A stretch of 64,000 bases of DNA from Plantibacter sp. Leaf314 (lineage in GTDB: Bacteria > Actinomycetota > Actinomycetes > Actinomycetales > Microbacteriaceae): the NCBI RefSeq assembly GCF_001423185.1, contig NZ_LMOB01000003.1, positions 62,001 to 126,000 on the forward strand, written 5' to 3'. A program made the translations under genes and the position numbers. The notes beneath the pieces were generated by a model. The model searched no databases and was not told the origin of the DNA. It saw only the letters and a program-made list of their open reading frames with translations. Below, piece by piece: positions 15,669-24,607 of this stretch. The stretch's first letter is position 1, and every line of letters starts with the position of its first letter.

Positions 15669-16562
15669 TCAGCCGGCTCGGCCCAGTTCGCGCAGCGCGA
15701 CCTCGATGATCGTCGCGCTCGGAACGTGCAGCGCCTCGGCCGCGGTCGTCCCGGTCGCCGACAGGTAGGCGTCCACCAGGCGGTTCCCCGCCGCGTAGCC
15801 GGCACCCATCGGTAGCCCGACGGGCTCACCTCCGAACCGCAGGGCCGCCTCGTCGCCGTGCACCCACGAGACGAAGTACTGCATCCCCCCGACCTCGAGC
15901 CCCTCGACCACCCGATCGAGCACCGTGTCGTCGTCGAGGTGCGCGACCCCGATCGGCGTGTAGCCGGACACCCCGTGCAGCTGCCGGGCGAACGCGTCCG
16001 CGAGCCCCTCCGAGACCACCTGTTCACCGACCACGACGGTCGCCGGATCCCAGACCACACCACCCGGCGCGTATCGCAGGTTGTGGTTGAGCTCGTGGAC
16101 GGCGGCCGCTTCGAGGCGCGCGAGGTTCTCCTCCGTCGGCCAGAGGATGAGCGAGAGGAACCCCGTCGCGCTGCCGTTGCCGATGAAACCGCGGATGGCG
16201 TCCATGAAGTAGCTGTCGTCGGGGTCGCCGAGGACGAGCAGGACGGTGATGTCGGGTACCACCAGGCTGGGGAGCGCGTCGAGCTGCACCGTCAGCGCGT
16301 CGTCGAGAGCGCGCTCGATCCGCGCCCAGGCGTCCGCGGCGACGAGTCGGTCGAGGGCGTCGACGACCCGATCCCGACTCCGGTCGATCGGGAACCCCGA
16401 GCCCATCGTGTGCATGGCGAGCAGGTCGACCTCGCCGGGGAAGTACCGGTACATGTCGGCGACGGGCTCGAGCATGGCGCGGAGTCGCGCTGGTCGTTCG
16501 GCTTCCGGTGCATCGAGGACCGAACGCATGCCGCTGGCGGTGTCGAGGATCGTGATCGTCAT
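15669..16562 (-). CDS. DUF2268 putative zinc protease
   Basis: 297 residues, cytoplasmic (no signal peptide). It carries an HExxH zinc-binding motif, HELNH at 156-160, with SEGLADAF (Glu185) downstream as the likely third ligand, and a conserved CxxGY-like SGYTPIG segment (YTPIGVAHLDDD). This is the DUF2268 (YjaZ-like) family, annotated as predicted Zn-dependent proteases; substrates are not known. The start ATG 16562 is supported by a TAGCGT hexamer 7 nt upstream. The gene converges with the TipAL-like regulator and is followed by unrelated genes. Confidence 0.82.
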   Translation of the reverse strand: MTITILDTASGMRSVLDAPEAERPARLRAMLEPVADMYRYFPGEVDLLAMHTMGSGFPIDRSRDRVVDALDRLVAADAWARIERALDDALTVQLDALPSLVVPDITVLLVLGDPDDSYFMDAIRGFIGNGSATGFLSLILWPTEENLARLEAAAVHELNHNLRYAPGGVVWDPATVVVGEQVVSEGLADAFARQLHGVSGYTPIGVAHLDDDTVLDRVVEGLEVGGMQYFVSWVHGDEAALRFGGEPVGLPMGAGYAAGNRLVDAYLSATGTTAAEALHVPSATIIEVALRELGRAG

Positions 16563-16569
16563 GGTGACG

Positions 16570-16575
16570 ACGCTA
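16570..16575 (-). promoter_or_regulatory. -10 hexamer TAGCGT of a leaderless gene
   Basis: On the minus strand TAGCGT ends 7 nt before ATG 16562 of the DUF2268 gene. Confidence 0.5.
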
Positions 16576-16620
16576 AAGCCTCACGCCGCGTGAGGGTCAA
16601 GTGCGTCCGGCCGGGGAGCT

Positions 16621-16787
16621 GCCAGCGCGGTGCGACGACGCGAGCGCGCCCCTCCGACCTGGCCGCTGCGCGCCGGGCCCGAGCGCTGCGCACTCGGCGT
16701 GACCGCGCCCAATGTGCGTGAGCGCGACCCTCAGGAGACCCGCGCTCACGCGCTGGACCCGCGCTCGCGTCAGCGCACCGCGCTGGC
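16621..16787. repeat. Intergenic palindromic repeat family, copy B
   Basis: 167 bp, the longest copy. Left end GCCAGCGCGGTGCG at 16621, right end CGTCAGCGCACCGCGCTGGC ending at 16787. The interior includes GTGAGCGCGACCCTCAGG followed by AGACCCGCGCTCACGCG, the inner-hairpin motif seen in the 58-kb copies, here imperfect. It lies upstream of the DUF2268 gene and just after the stop of the sugar kinase gene. Confidence 0.83.
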
Positions 16788-16809
16788 CCAAGGGGGAGGG
16801 GAGGGAGGA

Positions 16810-17778
16810 CTACCTGGCGCGGAGGGCCTCGAGGGCCGCGGGGGAGAGCGGTGCGCCGGCCCGCTTCGCGGCGTACAGGGCTGCACCGACCGCCGGACCG
16901 AACAGCGGGGTCCGGAGGTCGTAGCGGGCGGGTAGTGCCGCGACGGCCCGTTCGAAGCCCGTCCGCACCGGCTCGGCCGAGAACACCCCGCCCGAGTACG
17001 ACACCGGGACGACCTCGTCCTCGCCGAAGCCGAGCTCCACGCGCGTCGCCTCGACGATCTCGGCCAGCTCCTCGCTCGCGTCGGCCAGGATGCGCGCGGC
17101 GACCTCGTCACCCTGTTCCGCCGCAGCGACGACCGTCTTCGCGAGGTCCGCGATGCGCGCGCGCTGCCCCTTCCACTCGTTGACCACGACGTCGATCACG
17201 TCGAGATCGCTCGTGATCCCGACCCGCGCCTTCATGAGGTCGTAGAGCGGCCCGCGTGACAGCCGGCCGTCGCTCATCCGCGTGAAGGCGTTCAAGCCTC
17301 GAGCGGCGATCCAGTACGCCGAGCCCTCGTCGCCGAACAGCTCGCTCCACCCGCCGACCCGGTGCCCGCGGCCACGGCGCTCGCCGTAGGTCATCGACCC
17401 GGTGCCGCTGATCACGTTGATGCCGTCGACGGCGCCGAGCGATCCGGCCCAGCCGCACACCATGTCGTTGTCGCACGAGTACCGGTCGTGACCGAGCACC
17501 TCGCCGGGGATCGCGTTCAGGCGGTCGAGGTCGGAACTGACCTCGCCGTATCCCGGTAGACCGAGAAACGACTGATCGATGTCGGACGCCTCGACCCCCG
17601 CCCGCGACGTGACCGCCGCCACCCCCTCGGTGAGGATCCGACCGACGAGCTCGATGCCGTCGTCGTCGAAGTAGTAGCAGCTGGCCGTCTGCGCCTCGGC
17701 GACGATGTGTCCGCCGTCGTCGAGGAGCACGAACGCGGTCTTCGAGCCGCCGCCGTCCACACCGAGGAAGAGTGACAC
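16810..17778 (-). CDS. BadF/BadG-type sugar kinase (N-acetylglucosamine kinase-like)
   Basis: 322 residues from GTG 17778, 2 nt after the stop of the SIS gene, so translation is coupled. It has the ASKHA ATPase fold: phosphate-1 loop FLGVDGGGSKTAFVLLD (4-20), ISGTGSMTYGE as phosphate-2, and GGWSELFGDEGSAYWIA as in GlcNAc kinases of the BadF/BadG/BcrA/BcrD family. It probably phosphorylates an amino sugar with ATP before the SIS-domain protein acts on it. It is the last gene of the operon that starts with the GH4 glycosidase. Exact sugar not determined. Confidence 0.82.
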   Translation of the reverse strand: MSLFLGVDGGGSKTAFVLLDDGGHIVAEAQTASCYYFDDDGIELVGRILTEGVAAVTSRAGVEASDIDQSFLGLPGYGEVSSDLDRLNAIPGEVLGHDRYSCDNDMVCGWAGSLGAVDGINVISGTGSMTYGERRGRGHRVGGWSELFGDEGSAYWIAARGLNAFTRMSDGRLSRGPLYDLMKARVGITSDLDVIDVVVNEWKGQRARIADLAKTVVAAAEQGDEVAARILADASEELAEIVEATRVELGFGEDEVVPVSYSGGVFSAEPVRTGFERAVAALPARYDLRTPLFGPAVGAALYAAKRAGAPLSPAALEALRAR

Positions 17779-17780
17779 GC

Positions 17781-18941
17781 CTACCGCTCCTCGGGTGCGG
17801 TGCTCGCTGCGCCGGAGGTCATCGGGTGGATCCGGACGCCCTGCACGACTCGGTTCACCGTGCCGCTCGGGAACGGGTTGTCCGGCGTCGCACCGAGCTG
17901 GAGCGAGTACGACAGCCCGAGCAGCTGCGCCACGAGCACGAAGCCCACGGCGAGCTGTGCGTCGTCGAGGCCGGCGAGTTCGGGGAGCACCCAGTCCTGC
18001 GCCGTTGCGCCCTCGACCGGTTCGGAGGAGATCGCGATGACGCGCTCCGGCGACAGCGTCGCGCGCAGTTCGGCGACGATGTCGAGGTCGTACCGGCGCG
18101 TGTACGGGTCGGAGGACAGGTAGACGACCGCGAGCGTGCTGTCGTCGACGACGGCCTTCGGACCGTGACGGAACCCGAGTGCCGAGTCGTAGTAGGTGAC
18201 GATGCGTCCGGCGGTCAGCTCGAGGAGCTTGAGCGCCGACTCCCGGGCCAGCCCGGTGAGCGGACCGCTGCCGAGGTAGACGACGCGTTCGCACCCCTCG
18301 TTGGCGAGCGCGCGGATGTCGACCTCGCGCTGGTCGAGGATCGTCGTCGCGCCGGCCGCGAGTGCCTGGACTGCGGCTTCGTCGGCGCCCCCGAGGATGA
18401 GGAGGACCGAGAGCAGCATGGAGCTGAAGCTCGACGTCATCGCGAAGCCCTCGTCGTTGGAGCGGCGAGGCATGAGGACGGTGAGCGACGACGCGCGGTC
18501 GTGGTGGCGTCGGTACAGCTCGCCGGTCTCGTCGCAGGTGATCACCAGGTGGTGGACCTCGGCGAGCGACTGGTCGGCGAGCTCGGTCGCGGCGACGCTC
18601 TCGGGGCTGTTGCCGGAGCGCGCGAAGGACACGAGCAGCAGGGGGACGTCCTCGGCGAACGCCTCCCGCGGGTTGGAGACGATGTCCGTGGTCGCGACCG
18701 CGTCGATCCGGCGGCGGAGCGTCCGGGTCAGCGACGGCGCCGCGATCTCACCGATGAAGGCCGAGGTGCCCGCGCCGGTCAGGACGATGCGCAGCTCGGG
18801 CCGCGCGAGGAGCGGCGCGAGGAACGCGTCGATCTCGTCGCGGCGGGCGGCGATCCCCGTCGACGCCTCCAGCCAGACGTCGGGCTGCTGGGTGATCTCG
18901 CGGACGGTGGCTTCCGAACCGACGATGGTGGTGATGGACAC
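17781..18941 (-). CDS. SIS domain protein, AgaS-like sugar isomerase/deaminase
   Basis: 386 residues with two SIS domains: LTGAGTSAFIGE (~54-65), SFARSGNSPESVA and then YLGSGPLTGLARESALKLLELTAGR, the signature of AgaS (galactosamine-6-phosphate deaminase/isomerase) and of the isomerase half of GlmS. It would convert a phosphorylated amino-sugar or aldose into the ketose form. Neighbours on the same strand are a CUT1 transporter, a GH4 glycosidase and a BadF-type kinase, all fitting amino-sugar or galactoside use. The gap to the upstream permease gene is 115 nt, large enough for an internal promoter. Confidence 0.82.
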   Translation of the reverse strand: MSITTIVGSEATVREITQQPDVWLEASTGIAARRDEIDAFLAPLLARPELRIVLTGAGTSAFIGEIAAPSLTRTLRRRIDAVATTDIVSNPREAFAEDVPLLLVSFARSGNSPESVAATELADQSLAEVHHLVITCDETGELYRRHHDRASSLTVLMPRRSNDEGFAMTSSFSSMLLSVLLILGGADEAAVQALAAGATTILDQREVDIRALANEGCERVVYLGSGPLTGLARESALKLLELTAGRIVTYYDSALGFRHGPKAVVDDSTLAVVYLSSDPYTRRYDLDIVAELRATLSPERVIAISSEPVEGATAQDWVLPELAGLDDAQLAVGFVLVAQLLGLSYSLQLGATPDNPFPSGTVNRVVQGVRIHPMTSGAASTAPEER

Positions 18942-19056
18942 GGGTGGCTCCTGGGATGGGTCGAAGTGATGGGGGGTGTTGCGGTGGGGCTGCGGTGGCC
19001 GTGCCCGAGCTGCAGGCGCGGCGATGGACGTGATCCTGCCACGCCGGGATGGGCGA

Positions 19057-19953
19057 CTACCCCTTGAGTCCCGAGAAGGTCATGGTCGCGACGAACTGCT
19101 TCTGAGCGACCATGAAGAACAGGATGAGCGGCAGCGTGGCGACGACGTTCCCGGCCATGAGGAGCGCCCAGTCGGTGCGCCGTGCCCCCTGGAAGTTCGT
19201 GATGCCGAGCTGCAGGGTGAAGACCTGGTCGTTGTTGATCGCGATGAGCGGCCAGACGAGGTCGTTCCACGAACCCAGCAGGGTGAAGATCGCGAGGGTC
19301 GCCAGAGCCGGTTTCGCGAGCGGCAGGATCACCCGGAAGAACACCTGCAGGCGGGTGCAGCCGTCGATGAGGGCGGCCTCCTCGAGCTCCGCCGGCAGCG
19401 ACAGGAAGAACTGCCGCATGAGGAAGATGCCGAACGCGGACGCGAGCCACGGCACGATCGCGGCGCCCAGGCTGTCGATGAGTCCGAGCCGCGAGAACAG
19501 GATGTAGGTCGGGATCATGAGCAGCTGCGTGGGGATCATGATCGTGGCGACGATCATGAGGAAGCCCATCGTCTTGCCGCGGAACTTCAGGCGGGCGAAG
19601 CCGTAGCCGGCGAGCGAGCAGAGCACGAGGTGGGAGGCGACGGCGACGGCCGACACGATGACCGTGTTGCCGAGCCACAGCAGGATGCCCGACTCCGTGA
19701 ACAGCTTCGCGAAGCCGTCGAAGGTGATGTGCGACGGGAGGATCCGCGGCGGGAAGGTGTTGATCTCCGACTCCGGCGTCACCGAGGTGATGAACATCTG
19801 CACGAACGGGATCGCGAAGATGATCGCGATCGGCGCGAGCACGAGGTGCCAGAGGCTGAAGCGCCGACGGGTGCGGCGTTCGGCGGGCGGTGCGGTGACC
19901 GAGGGCTTGCCGGTGGCGGCGTCGCCACGCGGTGGGGTGGTCAGGACGGTCAT
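19057..19953 (-). CDS. Carbohydrate ABC transporter permease (MalG/AraQ type)
   Basis: 298 residues from ATG 19953, whose A is shared with the upstream stop (TGATG). Six membrane helices are visible, starting at FSLWHLVLAPIAIIFAIPFVQMFITS, with the CUT1 EAA loop EEAALIDGCTRLQVFFRVILPLAKPAL that contacts the ATPase, and a TFSGLKG end typical of MalG-type permeases. Together with the permease encoded upstream it forms the membrane channel of a CUT1 sugar importer. No ATPase gene lies in the operon; such systems usually borrow a shared MsiK-type ATPase. Confidence 0.9.
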   Translation of the reverse strand: MTVLTTPPRGDAATGKPSVTAPPAERRTRRRFSLWHLVLAPIAIIFAIPFVQMFITSVTPESEINTFPPRILPSHITFDGFAKLFTESGILLWLGNTVIVSAVAVASHLVLCSLAGYGFARLKFRGKTMGFLMIVATIMIPTQLLMIPTYILFSRLGLIDSLGAAIVPWLASAFGIFLMRQFFLSLPAELEEAALIDGCTRLQVFFRVILPLAKPALATLAIFTLLGSWNDLVWPLIAINNDQVFTLQLGITNFQGARRTDWALLMAGNVVATLPLILFFMVAQKQFVATMTFSGLKG

Positions 19954-20912
19954 CAGAATGCCTCCACGTTGGACCGGCGGGAGTACAGGACGACACCGAT
20001 CGTGGCGACGAGGGTCACCGCGAAGAGGCCGTAGGCCACGGCGGAGCCGTACCCGAACTGCAACTGCTTGAACGCCGCGTCCCACAGGTAGAACACGATC
20101 GTCTGGGTGGCGCCGAGCGGGCCGCCCCTGGTGGTGGTGTACACGAGGTCGAACAGCTGGATCGCCTGGATGAACTGCCAGATCGCCACGAACACGGTGA
20201 CCGGTCCGAGCTGCGGGAAGGTGATGCGCCAGAACGACTGCCAGGCGTTCGCCCCGTCGATCCGGGCGGCTTCGAGGAGCTCGGAGGGGATGTCCTGCAG
20301 TGCCGCCAGATAGATGACGGTCGTGAAGGCCGCCTGCCCCCAGAGCGACATGATCGTGATGACGACCATCGCCTGCCCCTGGTCCTCGAGCCACCCCTGC
20401 GCCGGCAGCCCGAGGAAGCGGAACACGGTGTTGAGGAGGCCGAACTGCGGGTTGAAGAGGTAGGTGGTGAGGATGCCGGTGGCCGCGGCCGACGCGACGA
20501 ACGGGACGAAGATCGCCGTGCGGTAGACCCCGATGAAGCGGATCCGGCGGTTGAGGGCGACGGCGAGGAAGAGCCCGAGGCCGAGCGACGCCGGGACGAA
20601 CAGGAGCGTGTAGACGACGGTGTGCACGACGGCCGCCTGCAGCTCGTCGTTGCCGATCATGCTGGCGTAGTTCTCGAGCCCGACCTGCTCCGGCTCACTG
20701 AAGCCGTCCCACTTCTGGAGCGACAGGAAGAACGCCCAGATCGCGGGGAAGATCGACAGACCGAGCACGATGAGCATCGCCGGGGCGACGAAGCCCCAGC
20801 CGGTGAGGTTGTCGCGGAGGCGTCGCCGGCCGGGCCGGGGCGCGGCGGGCCTGTGCCCACCCCGCCCCGGCTTCGCCGTGCGCTTCGTGTCGCGTTCCGC
20901 GGTGGTCGACAT
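19953..20912 (-). CDS. Carbohydrate ABC transporter permease (MalF/LacF type)
   Basis: 319 residues from ATG 20912 (TGATG overlap with the binding-protein gene). After a basic N-terminal tail, membrane helices start at GWGFVAPAMLIVLGLSIFP; the EAA loop reads EAARIDGANAWQSFWRITFPQL, followed by VYTTTRGGPLGATQT as in MalF-type permeases. It pairs with the product of 19057-19953. The alternating overlaps indicate that transporter subunits are made from one mRNA in fixed order. Confidence 0.9.
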   Translation of the reverse strand: MSTTAERDTKRTAKPGRGGHRPAAPRPGRRRLRDNLTGWGFVAPAMLIVLGLSIFPAIWAFFLSLQKWDGFSEPEQVGLENYASMIGNDELQAAVVHTVVYTLLFVPASLGLGLFLAVALNRRIRFIGVYRTAIFVPFVASAAATGILTTYLFNPQFGLLNTVFRFLGLPAQGWLEDQGQAMVVITIMSLWGQAAFTTVIYLAALQDIPSELLEAARIDGANAWQSFWRITFPQLGPVTVFVAIWQFIQAIQLFDLVYTTTRGGPLGATQTIVFYLWDAAFKQLQFGYGSAVAYGLFAVTLVATIGVVLYSRRSNVEAF

Positions 20913-22267
20913 CAGTCGTCCGCCAGGGCGGCGTCGGCGGCCTTCGCGGCATCCTCCAACGCCTGCTTCGGCTCGCCCTGCCCCTGCAGGACCGCGGAGA
21001 TCGCCTTGCCGATCGCCTCGGAGAGTCCCACGTAGCCCGGGACGGTCGGTCGGGCCTGCTTGGCGTTCACGCCGTTCTCGGCCATGACGTCGAGACCGGG
21101 GAGCTTGTCCACCTGCGCCTGGAACTCCGGGGTGTCGATCTCGCTCGACCGCAGCGGCAGGTTGCCGTACGCGACGTTCCACTTGAGGTCCTGCTCGGAG
21201 TCCGTGAGCCACTTCGTGAACTCGTACGCCCAGTACTCGCGGTTCTTGTCCTTGTGGTCGAACAGGGCCCACACGTCCGGACCGGAGACCGTCTGGTGGT
21301 CGCCGTCGGTGCCCGGCAGGACGGTGACGCCGTACTTCGTGCCCTTCGTCTGCAGGGTGGAGAGCTGCCACGGGCCGGAGGTGATCATGCCGATGCGGTC
21401 GCTGGCGAACAGGTCGCCGAACTTCGTGTCGGTCTGGTCGAGGTAGACGCTCTTGTCCTCGACCGCCATGTCGCGGAGGAAGGCGAGGGCGTCGACCCCG
21501 GCGTCGGAGGCGAACTCGGCGGTCTTGTCGTCGTCGGAGATGATCGACCCGCCGTTCTGCCAGAGGTGCGGCCAGAACTGCCAGGTCGTCTCCTCACTGC
21601 CGGAGACGGAGTACGCATACCCGTAGGTGTTCGTCGCCGGGTCGGTCAGTTGCTTCGACGCCTCACGGAAGTCGTCCCAGGTCCAGTCGGCCGTCGGGTA
21701 GGCGACACCGGCGGCGTCGAACACCGTCGTGTTGTACAGGAGCGAGATGTTGTCGACGACCGCCGGGAAGCCGATGGTCTTCTCGCCCGTCGGCTGCACG
21801 GTCTGGCGTGCGGCCTCGGAGAACTCGTCCCACTTGACGTCGGGCTCCGCCACCTGGTCGGTGATGTCGAGGGTGCGACCGGAGGCCTCGAGGCGGCTCG
21901 CCCACGAACCGAACGCGTAGGAGACGTCCGGGTAGTTGCCGCCGGCGAAGCTCGCGGAGAGCTTCTGCAGGAGGTCCTCCGTCGACGGCGCGCCGGACGA
22001 CACGTCGATGGTCACGTTCGGGTGCAGCTCCTCGAACTCGTCGACGAGACCGGTGAGGATCTGCTGGGCGGCGTCGGCCTGCCCCGTCCAGAACGTGAGC
22101 TTGACCTTCGCCTCCTTGTCGAGGGTCGTCGCACCGGAGGATCCGCCGGCGCAGCCGGAGAGCGCGAGGGCTCCGGCGGCGACGATGGCGGTCGCGGTGA
22201 TGAGGCGGCGTGCTCGGCGTGCGTGACGCGAGGCTGGGACGTGGATCGTGGAACGGGGTGGGAACAT
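20912..22267 (-). CDS. Sugar-binding lipoprotein of CUT1 ABC transporter
   Basis: 451 residues. Type II signal peptide: basic start, hydrophobic ITATAIVAAGALALSGC with lipobox LSGC, so the mature protein is lipid-anchored on the outside of the membrane. The body is an extracellular solute-binding protein family 1 fold (LTFWTGQADAAQQILTGLVDEFEELHPNVTI, GIGFPAVVDNISLLYNTTVFDAAG, WALFDHKDKNREYWAYEF). It hands its sugar to the two downstream permeases. The GH4 gene lies 54 nt upstream on the same strand. Confidence 0.9.
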   Translation of the reverse strand: MFPPRSTIHVPASRHARRARRLITATAIVAAGALALSGCAGGSSGATTLDKEAKVKLTFWTGQADAAQQILTGLVDEFEELHPNVTIDVSSGAPSTEDLLQKLSASFAGGNYPDVSYAFGSWASRLEASGRTLDITDQVAEPDVKWDEFSEAARQTVQPTGEKTIGFPAVVDNISLLYNTTVFDAAGVAYPTADWTWDDFREASKQLTDPATNTYGYAYSVSGSEETTWQFWPHLWQNGGSIISDDDKTAEFASDAGVDALAFLRDMAVEDKSVYLDQTDTKFGDLFASDRIGMITSGPWQLSTLQTKGTKYGVTVLPGTDGDHQTVSGPDVWALFDHKDKNREYWAYEFTKWLTDSEQDLKWNVAYGNLPLRSSEIDTPEFQAQVDKLPGLDVMAENGVNAKQARPTVPGYVGLSEAIGKAISAVLQGQGEPKQALEDAAKAADAALADD

Positions 22268-22321
22268 CGGTGGTCGTCTCCTGTGTCGATCGTTCGGGAA
22301 CGGTGCGGGTCGGCGGTGCGG

Positions 22322-23638
22322 TCAGATGCGGTCGGCGGGGATGATCTCCCGCAGCGGCTCCGGCAGGAGGTCGCCGTGCGCGGCGACGAGGTCGTTGCAC
22401 AGCTCCCAGATCTGCTCCGGCGTGAGGGTCGAGGAGGCGTTCGGGTCCATGAGCACCGCCTGACGGATGAGTGTCGGGTTCCCGGTGCGGGCGGCCTCGA
22501 TCGTGAGTTCGGCCACCGAGACGTAGGGGCGGTTGAGCGCGGCACACTGCACGGGCAGCGCGCCCATCGCCTGCGGGGCGATCCCGTTCGCGTCGACCTG
22601 CACGGGCACCTCGACGACCGCGCCCTGCGGCAGGTTGTCGATGAGGCCGCGGTTGACGACGTTGCCGTGGATGAGGCGCGGGGTGTCCGTCACGAGCGAG
22701 TGGATGAGCTGCGGGGCGTACTCGCTGGCCTCCTCCTCGAGCGTCAGCGGGGTGCCGGACGCGAGTGCCGCCTTCGTCGCCTCGAACTCGGCGACGTTCT
22801 CCTCGCTGATGCCGAGGTACTCGAGCGGCTGGAGCCGGTAGCGCGCGACCTGCTCGGGGGAGCGGAGGAACCACGACAGGTACTCGGAGGAGTGCTCGCT
22901 CGTCTCCGTCGGGTAGAAGCCGATGCGTCGGAACATCTCGACGCGCACGCGCCGGCTGAGCTCGGGGTCGTTCCGGATGCGCTCACGCAGCAGCGGATAG
23001 AGGTCGCGGCCGTCGTGCGTCCACTCGAGCAACCAGGACTGGTGGTTGACGCCGGCGGCGCGGTACGTCGTGCCCTCGATCGGGACGCCGACGAGCTCGC
23101 AGAGGTCGTTCACCGTCCAGAAGACGCTGTGGCAGAGGCCGATCGCGCTGATGTCGGGGGCGACGACCGACGCCCACCAGATGTTCATGGCCATCGGGTT
23201 GGTGTAGTTGAGCAGGTGGGCGTCGGGGCAGATCTCCCGCATGTCGGCGGTCAGCGCCGAGAGCAGCGGGAAGGTGCGGAGGGCTCGGAAGACGCCGCCG
23301 ACGCCGGTGGTGTCGCCGATGGTCTGCAGGAGGCCGCGCGCGGCCGGGATCTCGAGGTCGGAGTAGGTCGCGGCGATCCCGCCGACCTGGACCATGTTGA
23401 TCACGAAGTCGGCGCCGGCGAGTGCCCGGCGGCGGTCGGATTCGGCGGTGATCGTGGCACGACCGGCGAGACGCTCGTCCACCTGACGGGCGGTGCCCTC
23501 CGCCACGGCGAGGCGTTCCGCGTTGATGTCGTGCAGCACGATCTCGAGCCCTGCGAGCTCGCGGTACCGCAGCAGGTCGGCGATGAGCTGGCGGGTGAAG
23601 ACGACGCTGCCTGCTCCGATGAAAGTCACTCGTGTCAT
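22322..23638 (-). CDS. GH4 family glycosidase (alpha-galactosidase-like)
   Basis: 438 residues from ATG 23638. GH4 enzymes use NAD+ and Mn2+ in an oxidation-elimination mechanism. Seen here: the NAD loop FIGAGSVVFT (6-15), HDIN (36-39), TNPM (146-149), the metal-binding CHS triplet (Cys169-His170-Ser171) and VNHQSW with His199. The CHSV form is typical of MelA-type alpha-galactosidases, as distinct from the 6-phospho-glucosidases (often CN). As first gene of the operon, before an importer, kinase and SIS protein, it probably acts in the cytoplasm on an imported galactoside or galactosaminide. The long frame extending it to 24589 is an artefact of antisense DeoR sequence. Confidence 0.87.
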   Translation of the reverse strand: MTRVTFIGAGSVVFTRQLIADLLRYRELAGLEIVLHDINAERLAVAEGTARQVDERLAGRATITAESDRRRALAGADFVINMVQVGGIAATYSDLEIPAARGLLQTIGDTTGVGGVFRALRTFPLLSALTADMREICPDAHLLNYTNPMAMNIWWASVVAPDISAIGLCHSVFWTVNDLCELVGVPIEGTTYRAAGVNHQSWLLEWTHDGRDLYPLLRERIRNDPELSRRVRVEMFRRIGFYPTETSEHSSEYLSWFLRSPEQVARYRLQPLEYLGISEENVAEFEATKAALASGTPLTLEEEASEYAPQLIHSLVTDTPRLIHGNVVNRGLIDNLPQGAVVEVPVQVDANGIAPQAMGALPVQCAALNRPYVSVAELTIEAARTGNPTLIRQAVLMDPNASSTLTPEQIWELCNDLVAAHGDLLPEPLREIIPADRI

Positions 23639-23658
23639 GGAGCGATCATCGACTACAG

Positions 23659-23704
23659 TGATCGAACCGAGCAAGAAGTTGATCGGATTTTGCCTGAAGT
23701 GATC
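23659..23704. promoter_or_regulatory. Three phased TGATC direct repeats, DeoR operator candidate
   Basis: TGATC at 23659-23663, 23680-23684 and 23700-23704 recur every 21 and 20 bp, i.e. on the same DNA face two helical turns apart, in the 120-nt gap between the GH4 and DeoR genes. Flanks share AGT/AGTT before the core. DeoR-type repressors commonly bind such direct repeats. Confidence 0.55.
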
Positions 23705-23758
23705 ACTTTCGCTGAGCGTCGGGGGTGCGCCAGGCGACGGGACGACGGAGGAGTCGCC

Positions 23759-24574
23759 ATGCAGGGACCCACCGCGGCGGAGTTGTCGCAGCGTGCGCCG
23801 TCGGGGAAGCGCAGTCAGCGGATGCGCGACATCCTCGCGCAGCTGGCCGCCGCCGACGCAGTGGTCTCGATCGACGAGCTGACGACCCGGCTCGCGGTCT
23901 CCGCGCCGACGATCCGACGCGACCTCGCCGACCTCGACGACCTCGGCCTCGTGCTCCGCACCCACGGTGGTGCCCGGGCGATCGACGCGCGCGACGAGGT
24001 GCCGGTCCGGTTCCGCGACACCCAGTTCCGGGAGGCGAAGCGTCGTATCGCCAGGCGGGTCGCCGACATGATCCCCGCCGGCCCCTACGCCATCGCGCTG
24101 AGCGGCGGGACGACGACGGCGGCCGTCGCCAAGGAGCTCAGCAACCGCTCGGAGCTCACGATCGTGACGAACTCGCTGACGACGGCGACGGAGATCGCGT
24201 CGAGGCCGAACCTGCAGGTCATCATGACCGGCGGCCTGGTGCGCTCCTCGTCGTTCGAGGCCGTCGGGGCGCTCGCCGAGAACACCTTCAGCGCGATCAA
24301 CGTGGGGACCGCGATCCTCGGAACCGACGGCATCAGTGCGTCCGGTGGGGCGACGACCCACGACGAGCGTGAGGCGCGGACGAACCTCGCGATGGTGACG
24401 CACGCGCAGCGGGTGATCGTCGTCGCCGACGGCTCGAAGGTGGGGCGCGTCACGCTCGCGCGTATGGCGGACCTCGGGCAGATCCACGACCTGGTGACGG
24501 ACGCCTCGGCCGATCCTGTCGAACTCGAGCGTCTGGCCGCGGCTGACATCGCGGTGCACGTCGTCGCCCTCTGA
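23759..24574 (+). CDS. DeoR family sugar-phosphate regulator
   Basis: 271 residues from ATG 23759 with GGAGGAG upstream; the larger open frame to its left runs antisense through three other genes. The N-terminal HTH is RMRDILAQLAAADAVVSIDELTTRLAVSAPTIRRDLADLDDLGLVLRTHGGA (the RRDL and HGGA marks of DeoR). The C-terminal part is the ribose-5-phosphate-isomerase-like sensor (IALSGGTTTAAVAKEL, TIVTNSLTTATEI, GTDGISASGGATTHDEREA, VADGSKVGR). It faces away from the GH4-transporter-AgaS-kinase operon and likely represses it until a sugar phosphate accumulates. Confidence 0.9.
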   Translation: MQGPTAAELSQRAPSGKRSQRMRDILAQLAAADAVVSIDELTTRLAVSAPTIRRDLADLDDLGLVLRTHGGARAIDARDEVPVRFRDTQFREAKRRIARRVADMIPAGPYAIALSGGTTTAAVAKELSNRSELTIVTNSLTTATEIASRPNLQVIMTGGLVRSSSFEAVGALAENTFSAINVGTAILGTDGISASGGATTHDEREARTNLAMVTHAQRVIVVADGSKVGRVTLARMADLGQIHDLVTDASADPVELERLAAADIAVHVVAL

Positions 24575-24607
24575 CATCCGCCAGTCCATCCCACCTCGGT
24601 GGCTTGC

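Noticed and set aside
21254..23758. Very long plus-strand open frame leading into the DeoR gene
   Set aside because: It is antisense to the sugar-binding protein and GH4 genes, which have clear family motifs; only the part from ATG 23759 resembles a protein family.
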